Shown in pieces: positions 1 to 30,961 of a stretch of DNA of 64,000 bases (the first letter of the stretch is position 1; the number at the start of each line of letters is the position of its first letter). The position numbers were made by a program, and so were the translations under genes. The notes under the pieces are model-generated. The model saw only the letters and a program-made list of their open reading frames with translations, made no database searches and had not been told where the DNA came from. Source of the stretch: Amoebidium appalachense (lineage: Eukaryota; Ichthyosporea); contig CAVNZM010000008.1 in NCBI GenBank assembly GCA_963693365.1, positions 6,882,001 through 6,946,000 of the forward strand. The letters run 5' to 3'.

Positions 1-114
1 AGTAAAGACATGGAGTTCAGTCATGGAGTTAACACACTGAAAGCAGTAAAAAAACGGGTCAGCGCCCAAGCGCGCCACGACGAGGGCCTAGTCACAGCGG
101 ACTCTACTTCCAAC

Positions 115-468
115 ACTTCCGTCATTGAACTCCTGGCCATCGCAGCCGCCGTGGCCCTCTGGGCCCCCTCCTGGTCCACCCACCATGTCCGTATTTTATG
201 CGACAACACGGGTGCTGTGTCTGACCTACACTCCCGGTCTTCCCCCCACCCCGTGATGGCCAAACTTCTTCGGTTCATCACCCGCATGGAAATGCAATAC
301 CAATTTACGTTACAGGCATCCTACCTACCAGGACCCCTCAACCATCTGGCCGATGCCATTTCTCGTAACCAACTTCCCCGGGCCCGACGACTCCGACCTT
401 CCCTGCAACCGGAGCCCTGCCCCTTCCCCTCCTGGGTCCACGAGTTCCTATCCCTTCCCTTGGGCTAA
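115..468 (+). pseudogene. RNase H C-terminal fragment of YR element copy 1
   Basis: The open frame runs through the conserved RNase H end (SVIELLAIAAAVALW, RILCDNTGAV, LPGPLNHLADAISR) and is nearly identical to the end of the RT-RNase H ORF of copy 2 at 32.6-33.1 kb. The fragment lacks the whole reverse transcriptase. It stops at a TAA (gggctaaccc) where copy 2 reads gggcaaccc, a one-base difference just before a poly-C tract, so the reading frame closes before the YR gene. An upstream ATG at 10 opens the same frame but encodes residues unrelated to the element. Confidence 0.85.
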
Positions 469-519
469 CCCCCCCCCCCCCCCCCCCCAGATCTCCCGTT
501 CCGGAGCAACGCTGGCAGA

Positions 520-1551
520 TTGGCCCCCCACTTTGCTCCGGCCGAGCTGCTTCGAGCCACCACTACCCTGCAGGAATGCCAGGCCCTGAGTCTCAACCTC
601 GACTCTCGGGCCTTTTACTCCCGGGTGCAGAAAGTGTTCATCGATTTCTGTGTGGCATCTCGGCTGCAATCCCCCTCCGGGTCCTCCCTCCCGGCCTCCC
701 CACACACCGTGCAACTTTTTCTCGCCTGGTGTGCCCAACGAGGGGTACAGGCCTCTTCCTTAACCGGCTACAATTCGGCCATCACCAGGCTCCACCTCGA
801 CATGGGCCTCCCTGCTCCCTACCCCCACGACAAGTCTCTGGCCTGGTTCCTACGGGGGGTGGGCAGATGGCAGCTTTCTCACAACATCCGACCCCGCTCA
901 TCAACCAGGGAACCCCTCCTGCCCTCCCACCTCAGCCTACTTCATGGCCAGTGCCCCACAAAGGCCTCCTCGGCCAATCTCCGGCTATGGACAGCCCTCA
1001 TCGTCGGTTTCTGTGGTCTCCTCCGTTCAGGGGAATTTACCTCCAAGACCCTGACTTCTTTCAACCCGTCCCGTCACGTTAAACGGAAAGACGTGACCTT
1101 CACCTACACCCCCACCGGTACTTTGTCACATGCCACCCTCCACCTGCCAACCTCTAAGACGGATGTACAGGCCCGAGGTGTCAACGTCACTCTAGCTGCC
1201 CTGCCCCTCACCCATTTCTCCCCAGCCCATCTCCTCCGGCAGTTCCTGCATACAACGTCCGGTCAACCCGACGACCCCCTCTTCAGTCTCGGTGGCATCC
1301 CCTACACCAAGAGTGCTTTCTCTGCCGACTTCCGTGCCCTCCTCTCCCGGGCAGGCCTCTCACCCTCCCGGTTTGCCGGACACAGCCTCCGCATCGGGGG
1401 GGCCACAGCACTGGCTGAGGCCGGGGTCGACGACTCCCGGATCAAACAACTCGGCAGGTGGTCCTCCGACTGTTTCCTGATCTATACACGACTTCGTCCG
1501 GCCTCCATTGCTGCCACTACCACACGTGTATTCGCCTCTATTCTTAAGTGA
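520..1551 (+). CDS. Tyrosine recombinase of YR retrotransposon copy 1 (intact frame)
   Basis: This 343-aa ORF is a retrotransposon tyrosine recombinase, which would integrate the circular cDNA through a covalent phosphotyrosine intermediate in the nucleus. An N-terminal helical core-binding region (about residues 10-130, with FIDFCVASRL) precedes the catalytic domain. The catalytic signature is visible: Arg in CGLLRSGEF, the HxxR box in GHSLRIGGAT, and the nucleophile Tyr in FLIYTRL. The start is uncertain because the protein may be made by read-through from the RT frame across the poly-C tract. It is the only YR copy in the window without a frameshift (compare 31622-32654). It has lost its RT partner, so it could act only in trans. 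Confidence 0.9.
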   Translation: MAPHFAPAELLRATTTLQECQALSLNLDSRAFYSRVQKVFIDFCVASRLQSPSGSSLPASPHTVQLFLAWCAQRGVQASSLTGYNSAITRLHLDMGLPAPYPHDKSLAWFLRGVGRWQLSHNIRPRSSTREPLLPSHLSLLHGQCPTKASSANLRLWTALIVGFCGLLRSGEFTSKTLTSFNPSRHVKRKDVTFTYTPTGTLSHATLHLPTSKTDVQARGVNVTLAALPLTHFSPAHLLRQFLHTTSGQPDDPLFSLGGIPYTKSAFSADFRALLSRAGLSPSRFAGHSLRIGGATALAEAGVDDSRIKQLGRWSSDCFLIYTRLRPASIAATTTRVFASILK

Positions 1552-1668
1552 AACCTTTGGAGCAAGCATGCTGCTCTCGTGCCGTGGTTTACAACCATTG
1601 CAGGTTCACTTTCGTCCAAGGGGATGTCCCCCTAGAGGCAACACACGTCCCGGAGTAGTTTTCATAGA

Positions 1669-2136
1669 GGTTTTATTTGTGGAAATTATTGACATAAATA
1701 TTTTTCTGGGTAAACACGTAGGATGGGTGTCCGATATCAACAGGCTTTGTTTCATGTTTTAGCAGTTCGCGTTCGGCTGCCCGCATACGGGCACCTATTA
1801 GCCGATCAAAACATCAGATTCCACAGATCACTAGACCGAGTCTGATTGGCTCAGGATAAGATTTCACATAACACTAGATCGGTTTTGATTGGCTCAGTTC
1901 GGTAGCCGTAGGTATATAAGCACGACAGTTTTTAGCAGATCAGCAGGCAACAACACATCTTCTGTGTTTAGCACCTACAGCTTTACAGCTATATTTTCTT
2001 TTCACCCACCCACCTACACCCTACACTCAACCCCCATTGATCCCCACATACGTGCTGTTTTTTCACGGGGCGAAGACTTCCCCCGTTTTTTGGGCACAAG
2101 GACCTCACGGATCAATAAATTGATGACTGGGGGCCT
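1669..2136 (+). promoter_or_regulatory. A block of YR element (promoter-like end repeat)
   Basis: Promoter-bearing terminal block: several GATTGGCTC (CCAAT-type) motifs, a TATATAAG box at 1913-1920 and a downstream untranslated stretch. The same block heads copy 3 (13156 onward) and, inverted, copy 2 (36382 downward, TATA at 36120-36127), where it sits about 120 bp before the Gag-like ATG. The last 100 bp before B2 are not present in those A blocks and contain AATAAA. Confidence 0.75.
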
Positions 2137-2224
2137 GCCGTGGTTTACAACCATTGCAGGTTCACTTTCGTCCAAGGGGATGTCCCCCTAGAGGCAACAC
2201 ACGTCCCGGAGTAGTTTTCATAGA

Positions 2225-13103
<10,879 letters not shown>

Positions 13104-13155
13104 CTGCCCGTGTTATTTTGTGTGGGTAAACGGAGAAGCAGAGAGCACAGATGGG

Positions 13156-14234
13156 GGTTTTATTTGTGGAAATTATTGACATAAATATTTTTCTGGGTAA
13201 ACACGTAGGATGGGTGTTCGATACCAACATAACCATGTAGGCTTCATTTCGTGTTTTAGCAGTTAGCGGTTGGCTGCCCGCACACGGGCACCTATTAGCC
13301 AACCAAAACATCAGATACCACAGATCACTAGACCGAGTTATGATTGGCTCGGATCAGATTTCACATATCACTAGATCGATTTTTGATTGGCTCAGATCAG
13401 TAGGCTTAGGTATATAAGCACGACAGTTTTTAGCAGATCAGCAAGCTACAAACACATCTTCTGTGTTTAGCATCCACAGCCTTACAGCTATATATTCCTT
13501 TTCATTCTCCCTATCTTTCCCTACGCCGGTCAGCATGCCGCCGAAAAAGCGCCAGGCCTCAGCCGCCGCCCCTGCCGCGGCACCTAAGCGCCTGACCCGC
13601 AGCGACCTCCGCCACAGGCTGACCAACGCTCCCGCGGACACTGACGCGCCTCCAGCGGCCCATACCACCACGGACCCGGACCCGCCGGCTACTCTCCCCT
13701 CCACTCCTGAAGTCCCCCCTCAGGCCCCGCCGTCCCCACAGATGACTTCTCAAGACGCCGTCCTGGCCGCCCTCACCGTCATCAGCACCCAGATGGCTGG
13801 CGTCCTGGCTGCTCTCACCAACCGCGACCCTCCCGCGCCCCCCGCCGCGCCCTTCACACCCGGGGAGGTTTCCCCGGGGCTGCATCTCGGCCCTGACCTA
13901 GACCTACCTGCCCTGCCCGCGCCCCCCATCACAGGTGAGAACACTGGCGACATTCAGCCGGGCACACTCCCGCTTCCCCCCGCGGATGTGCTGGCAGATT
14001 TGCGCGCCAATCGTTTCGTCGACCTGTGGATCGGTGGGTCTAGGAGGCCACTGGCTCGACCAATGGTTCTTCATGCCCTGGTCCCCCTCCACCCAAGCCC
14101 TCTATGCTCATGAGGGTAAACTCGGTTCTTCCGTCATCGAACTCCTGGCCATCGCAGCCGCCGTGGCCCTCTGGGCCCCCTCCTGGTCCACCCACCATGT
14201 CCGTATTTTATGCGACAACACGGGTGCTGTGTCT
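13156..14234 (+). mobile_element. YR retrotransposon copy 3, internally deleted and 3'-truncated
   Basis: Begins with the A block (ggttttatttg; TATA at 13411-13418), then a Gag-like start at 13535. Near 14030 the sequence jumps from Gag (VDL) into the RT/RNase H region (SVGLGGHWLDQWFF), so about 2.4 kb present in copy 2 is missing. Similarity ends abruptly at 14234 in GNTGAV S, where unrelated DNA begins. The 5' part of its Gag frame is better preserved than that of copy 2 and serves as the reference for the indels there. Confidence 0.88.
13535..14113 (+). pseudogene. Gag-like N-terminal fragment of YR copy 3
   Basis: Pro/Ala-rich start (MPPKKRQASAAAPAAAPKRL) followed by KRLTRSDLRHRLTNAP and DAVLAALTVISTQMAGVLA. 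This matches the three-frame-split Gag of copy 2 at 36.0-35.5 kb. After the deletion junction near 14030 the frame reads nonsense and stops at 14111-14113. The Cys/His finger region is absent. Confidence 0.8.
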
Positions 14235-15607
14235 ATGATATACACAACACAGAGACACACGGGAAAAACACAACCGGAGAGGTGGAACGATTTCTGGAAC
14301 CATAGGAAATGAATACGACTGCTTGAGATTTATTCCAAGATGAAGTCCCTTTTATACTTGGGTATGTGAAAACGATAAACCAATCAAAAGAACGAAAACT
14401 CTATTTTCCAATCAGAAAGACGAAAACTATGAGTGTAAAATATATCGATCAAAATGTCTGTCGACACATAGAATATAAAATACAATCCTCTAATGAAAGA
14501 AACTTCTAATAAAAGCACGGAAACATTTAACAAAATGAAACCACTTATGTAACTATTAATTCATAACATACATTTATACATGTTCTTATCATAACACGTC
14601 TAAATATAATTATTCCTAATAGTTGGAGAACATAGCACAATGCTACGTCGTGAGAAAGGAATGAGAAAGGAATGTAAGTTACTATATCTGGGAAAATACA
14701 AACGAGATATGATTGGATGACATATATAGATTTTGACACAAACGACAATACGTGTGCGCGAGCTAAGTATGTCGATACGTACACAGATCTAAGATGTCGT
14801 GTACACGGAAACAGGAAGGAAAGAAAGAAATGAAGAAAGGAAAAGGAAACAAACTACAACAACTAATAAACAAATACAAAACTCAACTTCTAAGTCTTGC
14901 TGAGAATCAAGTGAAGATGACATCCCCACTCAAGGGTTGGAAGTTGGGTTCTCGTGAAGTTTGTTGATGTGACTGTTGATGTTAAGACTCTCACACATGT
15001 AGAAGTAGGTGCCGTGAAGTCACAGTCAAGTTTCCCCACTCGAGAAGACAATTGAGAAGACTTGAAGGTGCAAGCCGGGGAAGAAAACCAAAACGGAAGA
15101 AGCACACAACGACGGTTGCCTCTGAAGACTCGGAACATGACGGTAGCCAATGACGATATACTAATATATATAGAAGAAACAACTAGTGTATGTGTGACGT
15201 GTTGGTGGCTAATGATTTATACTGGGGACCACCCAGATAAACACAAGGCATGAACATCTTGTGGACTGATTTATAGACTGGTGGTCAACCAGTTAAGACA
15301 CGGGGAATGAGCATCCCGAGGACTAGGTTTAGACTGGCAGTCAACCAGCATGCCATGGCTATAGATAATTATTTATACTGGGACGCCATCCCAGTTCGAC
15401 AGATATATAAGTCGAATATAAATGAAAACCAATATATATGATGGTATATAAATAAACGACGGATGGTGGAGAAGAAATCCCCACTGAAGATGCACACACT
15501 GAAGATCGATGAAGACAGCAGTAGACTTTCGTTGGGAGGTGTCTCTACACGGTGATGTGTAGACCACTGGCCAGTGCCCCAACCTACTTGAAGACCACTG
15601 TAGATGA

Positions 15608-15646
<39 letters not shown>

Positions 15647-15647
15647 C
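14235..15647 (-). other. Non-coding, AT-richer stretch; candidate 3' LTR/UTR of copia element 2
   Basis: No supported gene. Read on the minus strand, the left part holds a TATA-like AGTATAAAAGGG, then AATAAA about 35 bp on, and ends ...GTGTTGTGTATATCA at 14236, all fitting a long terminal repeat lying after the pol stop codon at 15648. I could not find a matching copy upstream of its gag, so LTR identity is unproven. A G-run of about 32 bases lies at 15611-15642. Confidence 0.4.
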
Positions 15648-17663
15648 TCAGTCACGAAGACTGAGTGAAGCACGGTGCTGCTCGTGGGAGGGCCCGGGCA
15701 GGGGCTTGGTGAAGATGTCAGCCACGTTGTCTTTGCTGGACACGTAGGTGACGACCACATCCCCACTCTTGATGTAGTCCTTCGTGTTGTGGTACCGGAC
15801 TGCAATGTGTTTGGTCCGGTGCTTGATGCTGTTGGTGTGCAGGAGGGCAATGGTGGACTGGTTGTCACAGTAGACGGGGGTGGGGTCGGTCATCGGGTAG
15901 CCGAGTTCACGGAGGAGATCACGGTGCCAGATGACGTTTTGAACAGCAGCATTGATGGCCAGGAGCTCAGCCTCGGTGGTGGATGTTGCCGTGATGGACT
16001 GTAGCTTCGAATACCATGTGATGGGTATGGCATTGCCCTTGAAGAAGATGACGTATCCGGTGGTTGAACGACGGGTGTTGGGGCAGTTGGCAAAGTCAGC
16101 ATCAGAATAACACTCCAGCAAGGGGGTGTTGTCATCGGAAGCAGACTTGTCGTAGTGAAGGCCGAGGTTGGAAGTGCCGATGAGGTACCGAACTACACGG
16201 AGTAGACATTCCCATGCAAGTTTGGTGGGGTTGGCACTGAATCTACCGAGGTAGCCGATGGCAAAGGAGATGTCGGGCCGGGAACAACGAGCAACCCACA
16301 AAAGACGGCCGAGTAGTTCACGGTAGGGAACCTTGATGGGTGGTGAGTCGTTCTCGTTGATGGTGATGACGGTGCCGACGGGGATGGGAGTAGCCTTGGG
16401 GTGAGCATCGTTGAGGTTGAAGTCTCTGACGATGTCGTTGATGTAGGATTGTTGAAGCAGCTTGAGGTGACCGGGGGTGTGGATGAGCTGGGTGCCAAGG
16501 AAGATGTCGGGAAGGTCAACCTTGCAGAGAGCTGACTTCATGATGTGGTCTACTAGATCCTTGGTGTGGGAGGAGTTGGCCGTGCAGATGATGATGACGT
16601 CGTCCACATAGTTGCCAGTGAGGATGATGTCACCGTTGGGGAAGGTCTTGATGTAGACACATGGATCTGAACGGAGACGTTCGAGACCGTGAGCAAGGAG
16701 GACCTTGTCGAAGTACTCATACCAGGCCAGTGATGCTTGCTTGAGGCCGTAGAGTGCCTTCTTGAGTTTCCAGACCTTGTGCTCGTTGCCGGGGGTGATG
16801 AAGCCAGGTGGTGGCTCAATGTAGATGTCTTCTTGAAGAGGACTGTTGAGGAAGGCAGTTGAGACGTCGAGTTGATGAATCTCATGGTTGCCGTCCACAC
16901 CGATAGCAAGGAGGGCACGGACGGAGGAGGACATCACCACGGGAGAAGAGGTGTCACCGTAGTCAACACCGTAGACTTGAGTGAAACCCTTTGCAACACC
17001 ACGAGCCTTGATCTTGGTGTCACCGGCTGAGTTGAGGACTTTCTCAGTCACAATCCACTTGAACTTGATGATGTTGGCATTAGGGGGGGGATCAACAATG
17101 GTGAAGACATCCTTGGTGATGAAGGCTTGGTACTCGGAGGTGAGGGCAGCTATGACGGCATCACCGTTGGGACCGTTGCAAAGCTTTTGAATGCCCTTGG
17201 GGAGCTGGTCAATGTTGATGGTCGGGGCTGTGATGCTGATCAGTGCCGTTGGAGTCTTGGTGAGACGTGTAGACCGACGAAGGTTGGGCTTGGGGGGGTC
17301 CTTGAGGGGGGTGGTGGCCGGGTAGGTGGTGGAGGCCGGGACAGGGGCATGGAAGCCAGGAATAGGACCGGTGGTGAGGGGGGCATCGGTGTCCACAGGG
17401 CTGCTCGAGGCCGAGTGGAAGGTGGGGGACCCAGGACGAACCGGAGTCATGTAGCCGGGTTGATGCACAGCAACGGGGGGGGGCGGCAGCAAGGGTTGTT
17501 GGCCAGTGGGGGGGGGGCTCGGGGGAGGCACGGGTTCAACCGGGGCTGGTTGGTTGTGCCAGGACGGTTGGGAGATGACCACAGACGGAGTTTCATCGTC
17601 GTCGTCGGAGGGGGGGTCCAATGTCGGTAGATCGGGTTTGGGGGAACGGAGACCTGATTGGTG
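15648..17663 (-). pseudogene. Copia-2 RT-RNase H half of the polyprotein
   Basis: After a Pro-rich linker (VVISQPSWHNQPAPVEPVPP) the RT domain shows FKWIVTEKV, QLDVSTAFLNSPL, LYGLKQASLAWYEYF and the catalytic GNYVDDVII. RNase H follows with CYSDADFANCPNTRRSTTGY, STTEAELLA and YCDNQSTIALL and ends in a typical DNVADIFTKPL tail. Stop at 15648-15650. The frame is open throughout this half; translation from the true gag start is blocked by the insertion, hence the pseudogene call. Confidence 0.9.
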
Positions 17664-18095
17664 TGTTGGAGTACACTGGTACTCCCGGCTAGCAATGTCT
17701 GTTAAGAAAGTTTCTGAGCAATTGAATAACTGTTTCAACACAAATAAAAAAAATAAGCAACAGTCAAGAACATTCAAAAAAGGGCACACTCCAGGCACAA
17801 AACAAAGAAGACCCAAAACATCTGACAACAAGCAGCACTAGTCCCACGGAGCAGAGTTGGCCTCACAAGATGCAATCATTTCTGACTTACAGAAGGAACA
17901 ACGTGCACTAGAACTAGCTTCTATGAACACAATGTCCAACAGGGTTATGGGCCCCTCACGTAATGATTCCATCAAGTTCAAGGTCGACATCCCTCTCTTC
18001 ACTGGCATTGATAATGATTCAGGCACGGACTACGTCGTCGGAGGGGGGTCCAATGTCGGTAGATCGGGTTTGGGGGAACGGAGACCTGATTGGTG
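17602..18095. repeat. 62-bp direct duplication flanking the nested fragment
   Basis: The stretch from gtcgtcggaggg to acctgattggtg occurs at 17602-17663 and 18034-18095, with one G-run length difference. Far longer than a 5-bp copia target duplication. Confidence 0.9.
17664..18033 (+). mobile_element. Copia-1-family LTR-PBS-gag fragment nested in Copia-2
   Basis: Starts TGTTGGAGTACACTGG, the Copia-1 LTR start, and reaches the same LTR end TCCAACA at 17935-17941, but the LTR is only 278 bp: the middle is shorter and different. It is followed by the same primer site GGGTTATGGGCCC (17942-17954) and about 80 bp of gag. The host sequence next to it is present on both sides (17602-17663 and 18034-18095, about 62 bp). 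Confidence 0.85.
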
Positions 18096-20158
18096 CTGCT
18101 CGTGAATTTTGACTCGTCAAAGATCACATCACGGCAGATCTTGACTTGGTTGCTGGCACGGTCGAGGATCTTGTGTGCCTTGGAGGGCAGGTCCCAGCCG
18201 ACGTAGGTGCCGACTCTGACGGTTGATGCAAGCTTGTTCCTCTTTGACCGGGGAACATGCACGTAGGCAGGGGAGCCGAACACGTGGAGCTGGGAGACGT
18301 CGGGTTTGAAGCCGTGGAAGGCCTCGAAGGGAGTGTTGCCGTTGGCAGCAGATGACGGTGTGACGTTGATGATGTAGCCAGCATGCTTGAGAGCAGCAAC
18401 CCACAACTTGGGAGAGAGAGGTTGGTCCTTGTCGGCATGGAGGAAGCAACGGACTGTCTCTTGCAGTTCTCTCATCTTCCGTTCAACAACACCGTTGTGC
18501 TGTGGTGTGTCGACGGGGGCAAACTCCATGATGATGCCTTTCTGCTTGCAGTAGGCCTCGGTGTCCCTGGAGGTGAACTCAGAGCCGGAGTCAAACCGAA
18601 GATGGGTGACGATCTCAGGTGTCTGACGTTCAATGGTTTCAACGAGAGACTGAATGTAGCTGAGGGTTTCACCACGGTTGTAGAGGGGGAACACGGTGGT
18701 GTAACCGGTGGCATCACAAACACACACCAGAGCAACCTTGTAGCCTCCGTAGGAAGCACAGGGAGCTTCGAAGAAGTCCAGGTGCCACTTAGCACCGGGA
18801 ATGGTGAACTTGGAACGGGTGCCGGGAAAAGGGGCCTTGGTGGTCTTGCCAGACATGCAGCCGAAGCAGTCACTGTTGTCGGGTGACTTGAGGGAGGGGG
18901 GCATGCCGATGACAAGCTCATCCTTGGCCATCCTGGTGACGGTGGAGAGGGCACGGTGGCCGAGACGGTTGTGCCAAAGAGTGAGGTCGTCGGTTGGTTG
19001 AGTCCTTGCTGTGTAGGCTTGGACCCTCGGGTGTTTAGGAGTCTCAATCACATAGTCAGTGATGTAGTAGAGACCGTCGAGGGGGGTGAGATCTGAAATG
19101 ATGTCACCATTACGGCTGTAGAGGAACGACGGGTGATTGTCTGTATCGTCACAATGACCCAGGAGGCCGGCAGTTGAGGCCATGGAGGTAGACACGAGGA
19201 AAGACGGTGACTCGGGTACGTAGTAAGCATTGATGCTGCACGGGGTTGGGTGGCCGTTGTAGTGCAGTGTCATGTTGATGATGCCACGGTGTGTGGCATT
19301 GACGGTGCCGAGGCCGTGAATGGGGGTGGGAGGACACGGGGTAAGGGAGGAGAAATACTCCTTGATGGGGCAGATGTGTGCATTACAAGCACTGTCCCAG
19401 ACGGGGTCGTCACTGTCGGGTGTGCCGGTGGAGGAGATGAGTGCAAATTTCACACTCTTGTTACCTTTCTCCTGCTTGGCACGACGAGCAACAGCACAGC
19501 CAGGCTCCGGGCATGCTGTGATGTGGTGGGGCTCATGACAGTAGGAACACTCCACCTTCTTGGTGTTGTGCTGTCGGTTACGGTTGTCCCTGTTACCACG
19601 GTGGTAAGGGGAAGTTGAACGGGGGCCGGGTGACTTGGAGGAAGGACGAGGATCACGGGAACGGGACGGGGAACGGTGAGGTGTATGCTCACGTCGAGGA
19701 ATACGGTTACGGAGGTCACCGGGGGGAAGCACTCTGCTCTGGAGTGCACGGAGGGGACGATTGTTGACGGTTGCACCAGTGCCTGCGTCGATGAGGCCGG
19801 CACGGATTTCAGCTCCTCGGATGTCACTGATGAGCTGGTTGAAGGACGGGTAGGCCTTGTTGTTCATCCAGTAGTCGGAGCAGAGACGTTCAATGTCGGA
19901 GCAGACCAGGGCCGTGTTCTTCCGGAGGTGAAGGAAGAACTTACGTACGACATCCTTGTGCTGGACGGGCTCGTCGAGGCAGGCAAGTGTCGTTGCCAGA
20001 CGTTGGAGACGGGTGAGGTATGCTGTGACGTTGGGGTAGTCTCGTAGTTCAAGCTCCTCGAAGGTGACTTGAATCTGGGTGACTCGGGCCTCCTTCTCTG
20101 CTACATACGCCATACGTAGGTTGTGGAAGACTTCTCCACCGTGGACACCGTCTTGCAT
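18034..20158 (-). pseudogene. Copia-2 Gag-protease-integrase half
   Basis: Gag core, an Arg/Ser/Pro-rich linker and a zinc knuckle CSYCHEPHHITACPEPGC. The protease site reads VWDSACNAHIC, with DSA in place of the usual DSG/DTG. A GAG-pre-integrase HHCC (LWHNRLGHRAL ... CFGCMSGK) follows, then integrase D-D-E in KWHLDFFEAP, LRFDSGSEFT and NGVVERKMRE. The frame ends at the duplicated boundary of the 370-bp insert. The first Met at 20158 is internal; upstream the same frame meets a TAG. Confidence 0.9.
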
Positions 20159-20330
20159 CCGGCCGGAGTCGTAGAGCTCGGTGGATGGACGGACTGGTTG
20201 AGGACTGGTCGAGGACGTCGGAAGCTTTCTTGTAGGTGTCCCTGGTGGCGTAGCCTAGCCACTGGTTGGCTCAGCGCCGTCAACCCACTGTGGCCTGATA
20301 GCGTCAACGATCTCGGCAAGTTTTAATGAA

Positions 20331-21375
20331 CCGGTAAGAGGGCCCCACGAAATAAAAGACTCTCGGACGGAAATGGGAGGTGAAACGAGGTAGTATGAGA
20401 AGCAGAAGAGAAGAGGGTAGATGTGTAGCGTGAAGGGGCGAAATTATTGTGTAAAGAGAAGAAAATAAAAAAAGAGAAAAAACAAGGAGAGGGAGAAAAG
20501 ACGACGAAAAGATCGGGAAAACAAAAAAACAAAGCAACAGGCCGCAGCTGGGGGGGGGAGAAAAGAACCGCACAGCTTGTGATGCCCGAGTGCAGAAGAG
20601 AAATGAGAAGGAAATGGGGAAAGAGGGAGGGGGAGGCTAGACGACAATCACACCTTTAGTTGTGGGGAAAGGGGATGAGTGGAGGGTGGAAAGAAGAAGA
20701 GGGAACCCCGCTAAAGGGGACGAAAGAAAAGCTCCGCCCCCCCCCCTGGGGGGGGAAAAAAAGGAGGGGGGGGGGGGGGGGAGGGCATTGGGAAAAAAAA
20801 AGAGGAAGGGGGGCAACCCACCACCCAAAAAAGATAAAAAAAAGAAGAAGAACAAAAGAGGGGAGGGAAAAAAAAGAAGAAAAAAAGCTGGGTGGGGAGG
20901 ATCGGGTGGCGTACCTGGGGCAAGGCGCCGAAATCGAAGGAAAATCTGAACACCATATATTGTACATTAATACATCAATATAGCGTTGCTAAGCAGTGAC
21001 TGTGGCATAAGGAAAAAAATAATGAGAAGTGCAATATTGTTGCAATCAAAAGAAGTAAAAAATTAGCAATGTCGCATTTAGTTACATTCACATTTCACTA
21101 TGAAATGACGTGCTAATCAAACATACCTGCACAGTTTAGCAGGTACAATATATACTAGTTCTCGACATACATGAAACATGCGTACACAATAAACTGACAC
21201 TCGAGGATATGCTCTCAGCTTTTCCATTATATAGTCGACGATATACATCAAACATCATAACACAATAATAAAATTTAATAAATCCACCGATATCCATCAG
21301 ATCATCGAAATATGGAATCATGATTTGATTTCAGAAGACATTTCTCCCGAAACGGCGACGCCGCATGCACAGCAA
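20331..21375. other. Spacer, GA-rich then AT-rich
   Basis: 20380-20900 is a purine-rich low-complexity stretch (gaagaagag, poly-A and poly-G runs); 20950-21375 is AT-rich. No gene is supported. If the Plavaka-like transposase at 21376-29996 belongs to a complete transposon, its left terminal inverted repeat should be here, but I could not identify one. Confidence 0.6.
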
Positions 21376-29996
<8,621 letters not shown>

Positions 29997-30961
29997 TTTC
30001 CACTGCGTGGGTGCACATGTGTCCTGTGCAAGCAGTTAGTAACCCCTCGTCGACACGTCGGGTGGACGCTGGCAACTGGTGATGTCGCAAACAGATCATT
30101 GCCTGTGCCGATTGGCTCAAAATCATTGTTTTCGCGCCGTCGCACCCACGCCATGGCCATGGTAACAGTGGACTATGCATGGAGTATTGGCTATCATGAG
30201 GTATGTACCAATATTTATTATTTAATAAATGAAAGAATTTTTATAGTTAGGTATAATTTTTTTTTCAATGTAACATTATCTCCTGCTGAAGTTCATTGTT
30301 TGACCAATTATCACATATAGAGGTACGCCATGTGGGCGCGGTTTCATTGGCCGATGCAACCATTGTACAGTGGTGTGCCTATTTTCATGCATAGTGATAT
30401 AACAGTAGTGTTTACATCAGTATTTCCATAATTGAGTATAATAATTTTAATTTTACAGTTGCGCACACGTTTTCTACTATTACTCCTTTGCAACTACGCC
30501 TATATAATATTTCAGTTATATTTTTGGGTCGCCTCAACGCGCGAAACGGATTGGTTGGGCATCACATGTTCGCGCGGGCGTTGTGTGCGGTACATGTGCT
30601 TCGCAATACACCATTTAACATGTGGTCACATTATTTACATGATTTTAATACTAATAATATTGTTTTTTATTTACCCGAAACCTTTTTACTTTCTATGTTA
30701 ATATTATTACATATTGTGTCATGTCACACACCCAAAGGCCTCTAAAACGAACCATATTCATTGGCGATATATTACGAAATGAAAATGGCGGGCGGAATTA
30801 TGCGTGATAGTCGCGATCATTGGTTGGCGAGGACCAATGAAACATTTTTACAGATTGGAATGCATCCATCCATTTCATGCACGCTCTGATTCCCATCGAA
30901 TACGCTCACGTTGCCCTTTCAAGAGGCCTGTAGAAGCACCGTAGTTTTTGAAGTGGGGAAG
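29997..30961. promoter_or_regulatory. Divergent intergenic region with many CCAAT boxes
   Basis: A 965-bp spacer between the transposase ATG (29996) and the plus-strand ATG (30962). It has at least six ATTGG/CCAAT motifs: 30111, 30186, 30346, 30550, 30760 and the inverted pair at 30819/30833. Clustered CCAAT boxes are typical of bidirectional promoters. No TATA box was convincing. Shared control of the two genes is inferred from layout. Confidence 0.5.

Larger units (their letters stand above)
1..2224 (+). mobile_element. YR retrotransposon copy 1 (Ngaro/PAT-like), 5'-truncated, with B1-A2-B2 end
   Basis: Holds the end of the RNase H region, a complete tyrosine recombinase and the 3' terminal structure. 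Block B (88 bp, starting gccgtggtttac, ending agttttcataga) occurs twice, at 1581-1668 and 2137-2224. Between the copies lies an A block (1669-2136) beginning ggttttattt, which matches the left end of the other two copies at 13156 and 36382. Split direct repeats A1-ORFs-B1-A2-B2 are the hallmark of Ngaro/PAT-type YR elements. The match to copy 2 starts only near base 115, so bases 1-115 are foreign sequence or a rearranged junction. The A2 block carries a TATA box at 1913-1920 and AATAAA near 2114. No methyltransferase domain is seen, unlike classical DIRS1. Confidence 0.88.
15648..20330 (-). mobile_element. Copia-2: Ty1/copia retrotransposon, interrupted and without recognisable 5' LTR
   Basis: Gag-protease-integrase (20158 to 18100) and RT-RNase H (17660 to 15648) of one copia polyprotein, different in sequence from Copia-1. 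A 370-bp insert (17664-18033) plus a 62-bp duplication of Copia-2 sequence splits it between integrase and RT. A stop codon (TAG near 20260) interrupts the gag frame upstream of 20158. No LTR pair, primer site or target duplication was found, so the outer borders are approximate. Confidence 0.88.

Noticed and set aside
20600-20970. Lys/Glu/Gly-rich or Phe/Pro-rich ORFs
   Set aside because: Purine-rich low-complexity DNA, open on both strands, no domain.
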